A stretch of DNA of 64,000 nt from JBMNIZ01 sp050951405 (GTDB taxonomy: Bacteria > Bacillota > DULZ01): assembly GCA_050951405.1 (NCBI GenBank), contig JBMNIZ010000006.1, positions 57,103-121,102 of the forward strand. The letters run 5' to 3'. The translations under genes and the position numbers were made by a program. Below are positions 44,853 to 53,814 of this stretch, one piece after another. The number at the start of each line of letters is the position of its first letter. Positions within the stretch are counted from its first letter, which is position 1. The notes under the pieces are model-generated. The model made no database searches. It was not told where the DNA came from and saw nothing but the letters and a program-made list of their open reading frames with translations.

Positions 44853-45731
44853 TCAGACGAATATCTCCGGGCCATCGTTTTTGGTCAATTCCCGGAAACT
44901 GCTGGTCAAACCTTTAGTAATGGGACCCGGTTTTCCCTGTCCAATCTTTCTCCCGTCTACCTTGACCACGGGAATGACTTCAGCAGCCGTACCTGTCAAG
45001 AAACATTCGTCGGCATTGTACACATCATGCCTGGTAAAGACCTTTTCCGCCACTTTCAGTCCCTGCCGGGCCCCCATCTCCATAATGGTATTACGGGTGA
45101 TCCCTTCCAGCAGCCCCACAAAGGGTGGCGGCGTGATCAGTTCCTCATTTTTTACCAGGAAAATATTGTCACCAGTGGCTTCAGCCACGTATCCCTCATT
45201 ATTCAACATGATGGCCTCCGGCACCCCGGCCTGGATGGCTTCCAATTTGGCAAAGATGTTGTTCAAATAGTTTAGAGATTTCACTTGGGGATTGATGGCT
45301 TCCGGTAGATTCCGTCGGGTAGCCACGGTAACAGTCTCCAGTCCATTCTCATATAATTCCTCCGGGTAAAGCTGAATACCTGAGGCAATGCAAAAAATGC
45401 TTGCCCTGGAGCATTTCCTGGGATCCAATCCCAGGTCACCCCGCCCCCTGGTGACTACCAATCGAATATAGCAATCCCTCAGGCTATTACGACGGCAGGT
45501 CTCCAGAACCACCTGCTCCATTTCTTCCATAGTCAAACCTATTTCCAAGCCAATGGTCCTGGCCGATTCATAGAGACGTACCAGGTGCTCCTGTAATTTA
45601 AAAACCCGGCCGTGATAAGCCCGTATTCCTTCAAAGACCCCGTCTCCATACAGAAGCCCATGATCAAATACCGATATTTTGGCCTCTTCCTGAGCCACGT
45701 ACTGCCCATCAAGATAAATAATTAAACTCAT
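44853..45731 (-). CDS. ilvE: branched-chain amino acid aminotransferase
   Basis: A ~292-residue class IV PLP enzyme for the last step of Ile, Leu and Val synthesis. It shows VFDHGLLYGDGVFEGIRAYHG, the PLP lysine in PQVKSLNYLNNIFAKLEA, and EATGDNIFLVKN. ATG 45731 is preferred, with GGGAGGGG upstream. It is the first gene of the ilv-leu operon, behind the T-box and ppGpp-type leader. Confidence 0.93.
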   Translation of the reverse strand: MSLIIYLDGQYVAQEEAKISVFDHGLLYGDGVFEGIRAYHGRVFKLQEHLVRLYESARTIGLEIGLTMEEMEQVVLETCRRNSLRDCYIRLVVTRGRGDLGLDPRKCSRASIFCIASGIQLYPEELYENGLETVTVATRRNLPEAINPQVKSLNYLNNIFAKLEAIQAGVPEAIMLNNEGYVAEATGDNIFLVKNEELITPPPFVGLLEGITRNTIMEMGARQGLKVAEKVFTRHDVYNADECFLTGTAAEVIPVVKVDGRKIGQGKPGPITKGLTSSFRELTKNDGPEIFV

Positions 45732-45852
45732 ACTTTTCCCCTCCCGGAAAATCATTTTTTATATGCTAGTGCGGCCATTTCTCCGGTCGCGGTCAGCCAG
45801 CCTGAAAACCATCTCCTTGCCTTGCGAACCCGGAAAAGACTGGATATAGAAA

Positions 45853-46040
45853 TACCCAGGGATAAGTCCTTCAAAAGCCGGAACCTATCCGCTGGGTCTT
45901 TTATCCCCACGGTGTAACGTCAAGAATCCCGGGATTAACGCAACTCCCTTTCCTGAACGCCTGTGCCGCTTGGTCCAGGCCCTCCCCCTATGAAAAGAAA
46001 CATTCCTTGGGAGACGGAACCCTAGGCACACTTCCGTCTA
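45853..46040 (-). ncRNA. ykkC-class riboswitch, probable ppGpp (subtype 2a) type
   Basis: On the minus strand the conserved ykkC blocks appear in order: CTAGGGTTCCG (46025-46015), then GGACCAAGCGGCAC, then ACACCGTGGGGATAAAAGACCCAG ending at 45892. The class senses guanidine, ppGpp, PRPP or nucleotides according to subtype. Placement before ilvE of a branched-chain operon is characteristic of the ppGpp subtype. The 3' aptamer strand GACCCAGC-GGATA can instead pair with TATCC-CTGGGT downstream (45853-45897), a likely switching hairpin. The T tract after it is weak. Class call firm; ligand call inferred from context. Confidence 0.75.
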
Positions 46041-46062
46041 AAACAATCTGAAGGTGAAAAAC

Positions 46063-46358
46063 AAAAAACCTCCCGTTCCCGGTAAATATTTTACCAGGGA
46101 CGAGAGGTTTCCCGCGGTACCACCCTGCTTGCTGCCGGAGCAGCCTGCTTTTTTCTGTGTATGTCACAGACAGGGCTATAACGGGCACCTACCCGGCCTC
46201 CATTACTGAGCAGAAAATGCCGTTCACAAAAGCAGCTACGAGGAGAGATACCAGTTAACACCCGGTACCGGCTTGCACCTGATCCGGCTCTCTTAAACCT
46301 GGGCACTTCAACTGACGTGACCCCCGTCATTGCTGTTCCCATTCCATATAATTTGAGT
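46063..46358 (-). ncRNA. T-box leader of the ilv-leu operon
   Basis: The T-box sequence AGGGTGGTACCGCGG is perfect at 46126-46112 (minus strand). It is followed by a terminator, AACCTC..GGGAGGTT with an internal hairpin and six T at 46068-46063. Upstream lies a stem I region with AAGAGAG, a CCGG-capped distal arm and the AACTGGTATCTC strand that should hold the specifier. I could not fix the specifier codon: AUC (Ile) and CUC (Leu) are both possible. Uncharged tRNA would favour antitermination. Confidence 0.93.
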
Positions 46359-46361
46359 AAT

Positions 46362-46390
46362 AGTATAGTAAAGCCTTCGACTGCTGTCAA
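46362..46390 (-). promoter_or_regulatory. ilv-leu operon promoter
   Basis: TTGACA (46390-46385) and TATACT (46367-46362) are separated by exactly 17 bp, a near-consensus housekeeping promoter, just before the T-box leader. Confidence 0.85.
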
Positions 46391-46400
46391 GAGCAAGTTG

Positions 46401-46415
46401 CCGAAAAATCTTAGG
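46401..46415. repeat. 15-bp direct repeat flanking the IS element (second copy 47632-47646)
   Basis: CCGAAAAATCTTAGG occurs at 46401-46415 and again at 47632-47646, immediately outside the two inverted repeats. It is the probable target-site duplication. The length exceeds the 2-4 bp common in IS30 elements, though some family members make long duplications. Confidence 0.8.
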
Positions 46416-47631
46416 GGGGAATTGCAAGTTTAATTGCCACCCATATTTTGGCATCCTCTGATTGATTATACTGCCATCTTTGCCATCTCATTGGCAGATT
46501 TATATCCATGAATTTTTCTTGGGTAATTATTCATCCAGTTCTCAATTCGCCTAATATCTTTCTGTTTAAGCTTGCTGATATCTGTGCCCTTTGGAATAAA
46601 CCGACGTATTAGCTTATTAGCATTTTCATTGGACCCACGTTCCCATGCGCTGAATGGGTGAGCATAATAGATTTTAGTCCGATGAGTGCCCGGCTTTCTG
46701 ATTGAACTCTCTAATTCTACACTATTAAGAAACTCGCTTCCGTTATCTACCGTAATGGTTTTGAACACTTCTGAAAAGCGTGCTCCGTACTCTCTTTCAA
46801 GCCTATCCAGCGTTTTCTTCACTGATTTCTGTGTCTTTTCCGGCATCTTTCGGATAATCTCTTTTCTAAACTTGCGTTCTGTTAGAACTAAGAGTGCGGC
46901 TTTGCCTTTCCCTTTGCCGCTTACAACACAATCCATCTCCCAATGGCCGGCTTCTTCACGAGTATTAGCTGCCGCAGGTCTTTCTTCAATGCTTCTGCCT
47001 TTTAGATTGTTGTGGGCAACTCGTACTCTCTTATGGCGATTTTTTTTAGGTACTCGTTTTACTGGAAGGTTTTTATTTGTTATATTTGCAAATACTTCTT
47101 TGTCGATATAGTTATAGAGCGTTTTTGTGCATATACTAGTCTTAAATTTTAAGCCTTTTGCCCGGATTTCGCCAATGACTGCGTCAGGGGTATATCCCTC
47201 TTTGATAATTTTTTTTCAATGTAATCGGCTAGTTTATGGTCATGACCGATCTTTAAGCATGCTCCCTTATTAGCAGCTCTCTCGCGGTATATTCGCTCTG
47301 CTGTATCTGCACAGTATCTATCAACATAAACCAGGTCGCTTCTCAGCATCCTGACAGTTCCACGGGCAATCTCACGTTCGATGGTTCGCTTATGCTTGCC
47401 TAACAGCTTTGCTATCTCGCTGGGTGACTTCTTCTCCTTTAGAAGAATTTCAATCTGATAGCGTTCTTTTACAGTGATGTGTTTAAAACGGCGGGAAGTC
47501 GTGGTACAATTGAGTTGACTCATGTGCTTTGCCTCCTTTATGTTTTTAAGCGTAGTTACCTTAAACATATCAGAGGTTTAGCCATGAGTCTCTATTTTTT
47601 ATTAAATGCGGCAATTAATTTTACAACTTAC
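46416..47631. mobile_element. IS30-family insertion sequence
   Basis: A ~1.2-kb element carrying one transposase gene. Imperfect terminal inverted repeats are about 22-24 bp: the left end has GGGAATTGCAAG..TTAATTGCC, the right end read inward has GGGTAAGTTGTAA..TTAATTGCC. Both flanks carry the same 15-bp sequence. It lies between the fmdB-like gene and the ilv promoter, whose -35 box begins about 25 bp from the left end. Confidence 0.8.
46466..47523 (-). pseudogene. IS30-family transposase, frameshifted
   Basis: The N-terminal part (47149-47523) starts at ATG 47523 after AAGGAGGC and carries the helix-turn-helix TVKERYQIEILLKEKKSPSEIAKLLGKHKRTIEREI. The C-terminal part (46466 upward) carries the DDE core: MDCVVSGKGKG (first Asp), TITVDNGSEFLN (second Asp) and WERGSNENANKLIRRFIPKGTD (Glu). 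The frames cross at a run of eight A on the coding strand (47226-47219), after which KEGYTPDAVIGEIRAKGL can be read. Slippage on the A8 tract could yield the full protein; otherwise the element is dead. Confidence 0.85.
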
Positions 47632-47676
47632 CCGAAAAATCTTAGGATATTTTCCGCCGTCTTCTTGCCCGCAGCT

Positions 47677-47895
47677 CTAACAACCGGGACAGCCGCTGCA
47701 ACTGCCGCTGCTGCAACCGGAACCGCCGGCTGCTCCATTGCCTCCTCCCGGCTTGGCGTATAAAAAGCCTGTAAAACGTTGGGCTACTTCCCTGCTCCCG
47801 CAGTGGAGGCAGGAAGCGTTTTTCCTGCCGCTGATGCTTGTGAATAAAGAGAAATCCCTGCCACATTCGTTACAATGAAAGTCATAAGTGGGCAC
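47677..47895 (-). CDS. FmdB-type zinc ribbon protein
   Basis: A 72-residue protein starting PTYDFHCNECGRDFSLFTS, the FmdB/CxxC_CXXC_SSSS domain, with the second CxxC at ASCLHCGSREVAQRF. GTG 47895 is chosen after AGAGGTGAT. The C-terminus is a Gly/Ser/Cys tail (GCSSGSCSGCPGC) found in many members. Putative regulatory or metal-handling protein; no specific role is known. Confidence 0.85.
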   Translation of the reverse strand: MPTYDFHCNECGRDFSLFTSISGRKNASCLHCGSREVAQRFTGFLYAKPGGGNGAAGGSGCSSGSCSGCPGC

Positions 47896-47915
47896 AGCCA
47901 TCACCTCTGCTTTTC

Positions 47916-49046
47916 CTAAATCTGCAAAGAGTGTACACTGGTTCTTTTGCTTCGGGTCAATTCTTCTATTTCGGCCAGGGGCACCACCCGTTCAATCATC
48001 AAAGTGGTCTCCCGCACCAATTCCAATTGGGAAGGCACCGGCAGAGCTTTCCCTTCCCTGTCGAAGACGATCCTGACGGAAGGCCTGGTGGAAAAACCCG
48101 GCCTGTTCCCCACCACCACGCCGATCTCCCCGCTGCTCATCTTTACCCAGGTTCCCACCGGATACGCAGCCACGTGGCGCAAAAAAGCATTGACTACTTG
48201 AAAATCAAAATCCCCTCCGCCTGAAGCAGCCAGATACTCATAAGCTTCGTTGGGCTGATATGCTTTCCGGTAAACCCTGTCGGCAGTCAGGGCATCATAG
48301 ACATCAACCACTCCCACAATCCGGGAAAAGAGATGGATCTCGTTTCCCTGCAGGGAATGGGGATAGCCTGAGCCGTTGTATTTCTCATGGTGCTCCAGGG
48401 CCACAAGGGCGGAAACCAGGCTTACCTCTTCCTGACGCCTTAAAACCGCAAAACCTTTTCCCGGATGTTCCCTGATTACTGCCATTTCTTCCTGGGTGAG
48501 CTTGCCTTTTTTATTTAAAATCCCCAGGGGGATAAATATTTTGCCGATATCATGCATCAGCGCTCCCAGACCCAGTTGATAAAGCTGGGGGCGTTTGAGG
48601 CCCAAAGCAATTCCGGTAATTAAAGCCAAAATACACACATTAACAGAATGAGCAAATGTATAACCATCCATGCTGCGGATATCTTGCAGGTTGATCATCA
48701 GCTGCCTTTGGTCCAAAAGCTCATCAATGATGTTGTTGACAGCTTTCCTCAGTCCCTGAGTGGATACCACCGCCCGGCCCCCGTGGCTGTTTTGCACATC
48801 AAGAAAAAAATTCCTGACCGCCTTGACCGTTTCCGCCCGGGTTACCTCATCCACCACATCGGAAAAAGGCACATCAGACAGCAAGCTGTTCTCAATATAG
48901 AGAGCAGTGATGCCGAAATTGCGCAAATGGCGGATATAGCGGGGCTTGACCACCGCTCCTTTATTGAGCAGAATTCTCCCTTCGCTGGTGTAAACTGCTT
49001 TAGCCACCCTCATTCCCGGGCGTACCGCCTCCAAGGGTACCCTCAT
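47916..49046 (-). CDS. HD-GYP domain protein, putative c-di-GMP phosphodiesterase
   Basis: About 376 residues from ATG 49046. An N-terminal ~110-residue region (VRPGMRVAKAVYTSEGRILLNKGAVVKPRYIRHL) is usual in clostridial HD-GYP proteins. The HD-GYP domain shows FAHSVNVCILAL, LGALMHDIGKIFIP, the extra ligands REHPGKGF and ALEHHEKYNGSGYPHSL, and VVDVYDALTADRVYRKAY. A C-terminal PilZ-like beta stretch follows (GTWVKMSSGEIGVVVGN). It should degrade c-di-GMP, the ligand of the riboswitches at 19.1-19.4 kb. Confidence 0.88.
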   Translation of the reverse strand: MRVPLEAVRPGMRVAKAVYTSEGRILLNKGAVVKPRYIRHLRNFGITALYIENSLLSDVPFSDVVDEVTRAETVKAVRNFFLDVQNSHGGRAVVSTQGLRKAVNNIIDELLDQRQLMINLQDIRSMDGYTFAHSVNVCILALITGIALGLKRPQLYQLGLGALMHDIGKIFIPLGILNKKGKLTQEEMAVIREHPGKGFAVLRRQEEVSLVSALVALEHHEKYNGSGYPHSLQGNEIHLFSRIVGVVDVYDALTADRVYRKAYQPNEAYEYLAASGGGDFDFQVVNAFLRHVAAYPVGTWVKMSSGEIGVVVGNRPGFSTRPSVRIVFDREGKALPVPSQLELVRETTLMIERVVPLAEIEELTRSKRTSVHSLQI

Positions 49047-49162
49047 CAAAGCATCCTCACCACCGTTTCCCGGGTCGGACGAGAAAAATAACAAGTATTA
49101 TTAATGGGAGTATAACAAAAGCTTAATTTGCTGTCAACCGGGTGCTTTTAAGCGCCCCGCTC

Positions 49163-49666
49163 TTATAAATGCTTGATGATTTCTTCTCGCAGGGCTTCCT
49201 CAAAATCAGCGGAAGCAGCCCTTTCGCCTCCCCCCGGCGGCAGCGGTTCGGACTTTTTCTTCTTTCTCCTTCCCCGGCCCCTGATTTGGGCCAACAGGAA
49301 GCAGCCTCCCAACAGAAGTCCTAAGAGGGGCAGGAGCCAGGCGGAAAGGAAAAATCCCTCTTTCGGGGGAGCCGCCAGGATCTTCATCCCGTAAACACCG
49401 GTCCAGTAGCTGACAATCTCCTCCTTACTTTTTCCTTCCTTGATCTGCTCAGCAATGCCCTCCCGCATTTGGACGGTAATGGCGGCGGGACATTCCTCCA
49501 GGGATTTGCCGCAAAAATCCGGGGCCACAAAAGTTTTGAGCATTTGGTTATATAGCTGCTGCTCCTGGGCATTCAGCTCCAGCCGCTCTTCTGCCGGCAC
49601 CGGGCCAATCCCGGCCAGCATGACGACCATTAGAACCACAATTATCGCCAGCCATTTTTGGGGCAT
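49163..49666 (-). CDS. CcmH/NrfF-like cytochrome c biogenesis protein
   Basis: A 167-residue protein with a signal/anchor (LAIIVVLMVVMLAGIGPVPA), a small extracytoplasmic domain, and a C-terminal membrane helix (WLLPLLGLLLGGCFLLAQI) with a basic tail. The domain fits the CcmH fold (MREGIAEQIKEGKSKEEIVSYWTGVYG), with cysteines in DFCGKSLEECPA replacing the usual LRCxxCQ. No other ccm gene is adjacent, so the role in haem attachment is uncertain. Confidence 0.7.
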   Translation of the reverse strand: MPQKWLAIIVVLMVVMLAGIGPVPAEERLELNAQEQQLYNQMLKTFVAPDFCGKSLEECPAAITVQMREGIAEQIKEGKSKEEIVSYWTGVYGMKILAAPPKEGFFLSAWLLPLLGLLLGGCFLLAQIRGRGRRKKKKSEPLPPGGGERAASADFEEALREEIIKHL

Positions 49667-49770
49667 TTCCTCCTGCTCCTTTCGTTATATTCTCTCCGGA
49701 GAATAAAACCGGCTTTTCCCGGCCAGAGTACTCTTCCATGAAAGACATGATCAGCGCGTCTAACTGCAAA

Positions 49771-49800
49771 AGAAAAGCGGGCTTCACGACCAGCCCGCTT
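49771..49800 (-). terminator. terminator after nifU-like gene
   Basis: AAGCGGGC/GCCCGCTT, 8 bp, then TTTTCTTTT on the minus strand, immediately after the stop. Confidence 0.85.
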
Positions 49801-49805
49801 CCTGG

Positions 49806-50027
49806 TTACACATTGACCACTTCTTTCACCTGGGGAATTTCAGCCTTCAAAGCTCTCTCTATCCCTTGCTTCAATGTCAAGGTAGCCATGGGGCAGCCGC
49901 CGCAAGCACCTACCAGCCTTACTTTTACAACCCCATCTTCACCCACATCGATCAATTGGACGTCTCCCCCGTCAGCCTGCAAGCTGGGCCTCACCTTGTC
50001 CAAAACTTCTTGCACTCGCTCTTTCAC
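49806..50027 (-). CDS. NifU C-terminal domain Fe-S scaffold protein
   Basis: A 73-residue Nfu-type protein with RVQEVLDKVRPSLQADGGDVQLIDV and the cluster-binding CGGCPMATLTLKQGIE. GTG 50027 follows AAAGGGGTG. It binds and delivers Fe-S clusters. It is a single gene with its own terminator. Confidence 0.9.
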   Translation of the reverse strand: MKERVQEVLDKVRPSLQADGGDVQLIDVGEDGVVKVRLVGACGGCPMATLTLKQGIERALKAEIPQVKEVVNV

Positions 50028-50218
50028 ATGCTTCACCCCTTTCCATTGCCTAACATTATACACCACAGGCCTGCTTATTAAAATAGATAATGCAAAAAAT
50101 TAGTTTTTCTCCCCAATGAAAGCAGAGGATCTCCCAAGGAGATATTTTGAAAAAGGGAATCCTTCCTTGATCACGAAGTATTGGAGGAAGCTTAATAGAG
50201 GTCAAAGGAGTCGAGAAA

Positions 50219-51961
50219 GTGCACCAGTTCGCTCTATTAAAGGGTTTTTTTGTGGAACACCGCAGGCAGTACGCCTTGGGAATAATGTTTTTAGTTTTGA
50301 CGGATTTGCTTCAGCTTATTCTCCCTAGGATCCTGGGAAACTTCGCCGATGATTTTCAGCAGAAATCCTTAACCGGGACGGCCATCTGGAAATACTCCCT
50401 CTTGGTGATCCTGGTTTCCCTGGCCCTAGCTCTCTGCCGCTACTTTTGGCGCCTCCATGTGCAGGGAGCCTCCCGGAAGCTGGAATTCTACCTGCGCCAG
50501 CGCTTCTTAGGCCATCTGATCCAGCTGCCTCCTTCATTTTTTGACCGGCAAAAAACGGGAGAACTGATGGCCCTGGCCACCAATGATATTTCCGCTGTGC
50601 GCATGTGCTTTGGAATCGGGGTGGTCATGCTCACTGACACCCTGGTCCTCACCCTGGTAGCTTTGTACCTGATGTTTTTCACCGTCCACATGTCCTTGAC
50701 CTTGCTGGCCCTCATTCCCCTTCCCCTGATGGCCCTGGCGGCTACCCGCTTTTCCTCCCTCATTCACCGCCGCTTTAAGGAAGTACAGGCTGCCTTTGCG
50801 GATTTAACCGGGAATGTGCAAGAAACCCTCACCGGCATCCGGGTAGTGCAGACATTTGCCCAGGAGGAAAGCCGGCTGGCCGGATTCGCCAAATACAACT
50901 TGGCCAGCCTGGAAGCCAATCTCCGCCTGGCCAAAGCGGCGGGGCTTCTCTTCCCCCTCATTCAGTTTCTGGCGGCTTTGAGCTTTCTGGCCGTGCTGGG
51001 CTACGGGGGAAGCCTGGTGGTAAAAGGAATGATCAGCTTGGGGGATTTTGTGGCTTTTAACGGCTACCTGGCCGCTTTGACTTGGCCCATGATGGCCTTA
51101 GGCTGGCTGATCAACCTCATCCAAAGGGGTATTGCTTCCATGGAGCGCTTGAACCGGATCTTCAGCCTGGAGCCGGCCCCGGCGGCCAAGGGCCCTTTTT
51201 TAGGAACACCGAAAGCAAAAGGGGATATCCGGGTGCAAAATCTCTCTTTTACCTATCCCGGCTCCTCCCGGCCCGCCCTCCGGCATCTTCACTTTCAAAT
51301 CGGGCAGGGCCAAACCCTGGCCCTGGTGGGGCGAACCGGAGCAGGAAAATCCACCTTGCTCCAGCTTCTTTTAAGAATATATGAGCCGCCGGAAAAGACC
51401 ATCTTTTTGGACGAACGGGATATTTTAACCTGGCCCCGGGAAATATTGCGCCAAAATATTGGTTATGTTCCCCAGGACCCTTTTCTTTTTTCCACCAGCA
51501 TCAAAGACAACATCGCCTACGGGAGCGAAGTCTGTGATCTGGAAAAAGTCCGCGCGGCGGCCAGAGCAGCCCAACTGGAAGAGGAAATCATGGATTTCCC
51601 CGGCGGCTTTGACGCCCTGGTGGGCGAAAGAGGAGTGACCCTTTCCGGCGGGCAAAAGCAAAGGTTGGCCATTGCCAGGGCTCTCTATCCGGATCCCCAA
51701 CTGCTGCTCCTGGACGATTGCCTGGCGGCGGTGGATGCCGCCACGGAAAGAGCCATACTGCGGAACCTGCAAAAGCTGCGCCGGCATCGAACCACCATCA
51801 TTGCCTCCCATCGCCTTTCCTCGGTCCAAGACGCAGACTGGATCATTGTGCTGGAGGAAGGGCAAATCTGCGAAGAAGGAACCCACCATCAACTTCTCGC
51901 CCGACAAGGAAGCTATTACCAGCTCTATCAAAAACAGCTCCTGGAAGAAGAGCTGGAATAG
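50219..51961 (+). CDS. heterodimeric ABC exporter subunit (degenerate-site half)
   Basis: A 580-residue half-transporter: six membrane helices (to ~residue 310), then an ABC domain. Walker A is GRTGAGKST, signature LSGGQKQRLAIARAL, Walker B LLLLDDCLAAVD. Asp stands where the catalytic Glu should be, as in BmrC and TM287. It starts at GTG 50219 with AAAGGAG upstream. The partner gene follows 25 bp later. A multidrug or lipid exporter is likely. Confidence 0.9.
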   Translation: MHQFALLKGFFVEHRRQYALGIMFLVLTDLLQLILPRILGNFADDFQQKSLTGTAIWKYSLLVILVSLALALCRYFWRLHVQGASRKLEFYLRQRFLGHLIQLPPSFFDRQKTGELMALATNDISAVRMCFGIGVVMLTDTLVLTLVALYLMFFTVHMSLTLLALIPLPLMALAATRFSSLIHRRFKEVQAAFADLTGNVQETLTGIRVVQTFAQEESRLAGFAKYNLASLEANLRLAKAAGLLFPLIQFLAALSFLAVLGYGGSLVVKGMISLGDFVAFNGYLAALTWPMMALGWLINLIQRGIASMERLNRIFSLEPAPAAKGPFLGTPKAKGDIRVQNLSFTYPGSSRPALRHLHFQIGQGQTLALVGRTGAGKSTLLQLLLRIYEPPEKTIFLDERDILTWPREILRQNIGYVPQDPFLFSTSIKDNIAYGSEVCDLEKVRAAARAAQLEEEIMDFPGGFDALVGERGVTLSGGQKQRLAIARALYPDPQLLLLDDCLAAVDAATERAILRNLQKLRRHRTTIIASHRLSSVQDADWIIVLEEGQICEEGTHHQLLARQGSYYQLYQKQLLEEELE

Positions 51962-51986
51962 ATGGGGGTGCCGAAAGGAAATGGGT

Positions 51987-53810
51987 ATGCGCCACGGTTT
52001 TTCTTTTCAGACCGATGAATTCACCGGTAAAATTTATGACGCAAAGCTGATGAAAAGGCTGATGGCTTACGCTGTCCCTTATGGAGGATGGATTTTCCTG
52101 GCCATAGTGATTTTGCTGGGCATCACCGCCACCGATCTGGCCCGCCCTTACCTGATCAAGATCGCCATCGACGACCATTTAAGCCCCTTATCCGGCATTG
52201 TCCGGGGGCAGGAAGCCCGGCATCTGAGCGCCTTGTTCCGGCTGGGCCGGATTTACCTGGGCATTATTTGCTTTAATTTCCTGCTAAGCTACGCCCAGAA
52301 CATTTTGCTCCAGTTCATCGGCCAAAAAATCCTCTATCAAATCCGCCGGCAGGTCTTTGCTCATCTTTTGCAAATGCCCATCTCTTTTTTCGATAAAAAT
52401 CCGGTGGGCAGGCTGGTCACGCGAGTCACCAACGATACGGAAACCCTAAATGAACTGTACACGGGAGTCTTCATCAATCTATTTCGCGATCTCTTTCTTC
52501 TCAGCGGTATCATTTTTGTAATGCTGAAACTCCATTGGCGGCTGGCCCTGGTCAGCTTTACGGTCATCCCCCTCATCATCCTGGTAACCCGGCTTTATCA
52601 AAAAAAAGCCAGAAAAGCCCACCGAATATTGCGGCAGAGGCTGGCCCAAGTGAACGCCGCTTTGGCGGAAAGCATCGGCGGAATCAAGATCATCCAAGCT
52701 TTTAACCGGGAAAAAAGAACTTTCCGGGAATTTGAAGAGATCAATTCCGCCCATTACCAGGCCAGTTTACAAGAACTGGTGGCTTTTGCCGTCTTCCGTC
52801 CGTCCATGGACTTCATTTATTCCCTGTCCCTTGCTCTCCTCATCTGGTTTGGCGGAGGGGAAGTGCTGAGGGAGCAATTATCCTTTGGGGTCCTCTATGC
52901 CTTGATCAATTATACCGAGCAGTTTTTCCGTCCCATTAACGATCTGGCGGAAAAATACGGCATCATGCAGTCTTCCCTGGCCGCAGCCGAGCGGATTTTC
53001 CAACTTCTGGACACGGAAGCAGAAATTAAAGATCCGCCGGATCCGGTCCCTCTCACCAGTTTTCAAGGCCGGATTGCCTTTGAAAATGTTTGGTTCGCCT
53101 ATGAGGATGAAAACTGGGTTTTAAAGGACATCAGCTTCACCGTCCAGCCGGGGGAGACGGTGGGTTTCGTGGGAGCCACCGGGGCGGGCAAGACTTCCAT
53201 CATTAATCTCATCAGCCGCCTCTATGAGATACAAAAAGGAAAGATTACTATTGACGGGATTGATCTGCGCAAGCTGCGGAAAAAAGACTTGCGGCGGCAA
53301 ATAGGCGTGGTCCCGCAGGATGTCTTCCTCTTTGCCGCCACCGTCAAAGACAATATCAGCTTGGACCAGGACCTTTCCCAGCTTCAAGTAAGGGAAATAG
53401 CACGGCAGGTGAACGCAGCCGCCTTTATTGAAAAGCTACCCCACGGTTACCGGGAAGAATTGACCGAAAGAGGATCCACCCTTTCCGCCGGCCAGAGGCA
53501 GTTGCTGGCCTTGGCCAGAGCCCTGGCCTTCAACCCCTCCATTCTCATTTTGGATGAGGCCACGGCCAATGTGGATCCGGAAACAGAGCGCCTGCTGCAA
53601 GAAGCCTGGCAAAGGCTGTCCCCGGGCAGGACCACCATCATTGTCGCCCATCGCCTCTCAACCGTCCAAAATGCCGATAGAATCATCGTCTTGCACAAAG
53701 GGCGAATACGAGAAGAAGGAAGGCATGAGGAATTGATGGCCAAAAAGGGCCTTTACCACCGCTTGTATCAACTGCAGAGCCGGCAGCAGGGAGCTTGGGA
53801 AAGGAGGTGA
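51987..53810 (+). CDS. heterodimeric ABC exporter subunit (consensus-Glu half)
   Basis: About 607 residues from ATG 51987 (AAAGG 8 nt upstream). Six membrane helices precede the ABC domain with Walker A GATGAGKTS, Walker B SILILDEATANVD with the catalytic Glu, and the variant signature LSAGQRQLLALARAL. With its partner it makes one complete and one degenerate ATP site. Organisation matches BmrCD/TM287-288. Confidence 0.92.
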   Translation: MRHGFSFQTDEFTGKIYDAKLMKRLMAYAVPYGGWIFLAIVILLGITATDLARPYLIKIAIDDHLSPLSGIVRGQEARHLSALFRLGRIYLGIICFNFLLSYAQNILLQFIGQKILYQIRRQVFAHLLQMPISFFDKNPVGRLVTRVTNDTETLNELYTGVFINLFRDLFLLSGIIFVMLKLHWRLALVSFTVIPLIILVTRLYQKKARKAHRILRQRLAQVNAALAESIGGIKIIQAFNREKRTFREFEEINSAHYQASLQELVAFAVFRPSMDFIYSLSLALLIWFGGGEVLREQLSFGVLYALINYTEQFFRPINDLAEKYGIMQSSLAAAERIFQLLDTEAEIKDPPDPVPLTSFQGRIAFENVWFAYEDENWVLKDISFTVQPGETVGFVGATGAGKTSIINLISRLYEIQKGKITIDGIDLRKLRKKDLRRQIGVVPQDVFLFAATVKDNISLDQDLSQLQVREIARQVNAAAFIEKLPHGYREELTERGSTLSAGQRQLLALARALAFNPSILILDEATANVDPETERLLQEAWQRLSPGRTTIIVAHRLSTVQNADRIIVLHKGRIREEGRHEELMAKKGLYHRLYQLQSRQQGAWERR

Positions 53811-53814
53811 GAAA

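Noticed and set aside
45890..46040. Guanidine-I reading of the ykkC-class element
   Set aside because: No guanidine exporter or urea carboxylase gene follows; the target is a branched-chain amino acid operon, which fits the ppGpp subtype. Not excluded by sequence alone.
46233..46255. UGG as T-box specifier, implying tryptophan control
   Set aside because: AACTGG in stem I resembles the AAC-NNN pattern, but tryptophan makes no sense for ilv-leu genes and the following base is not a purine; the specifier is left open.
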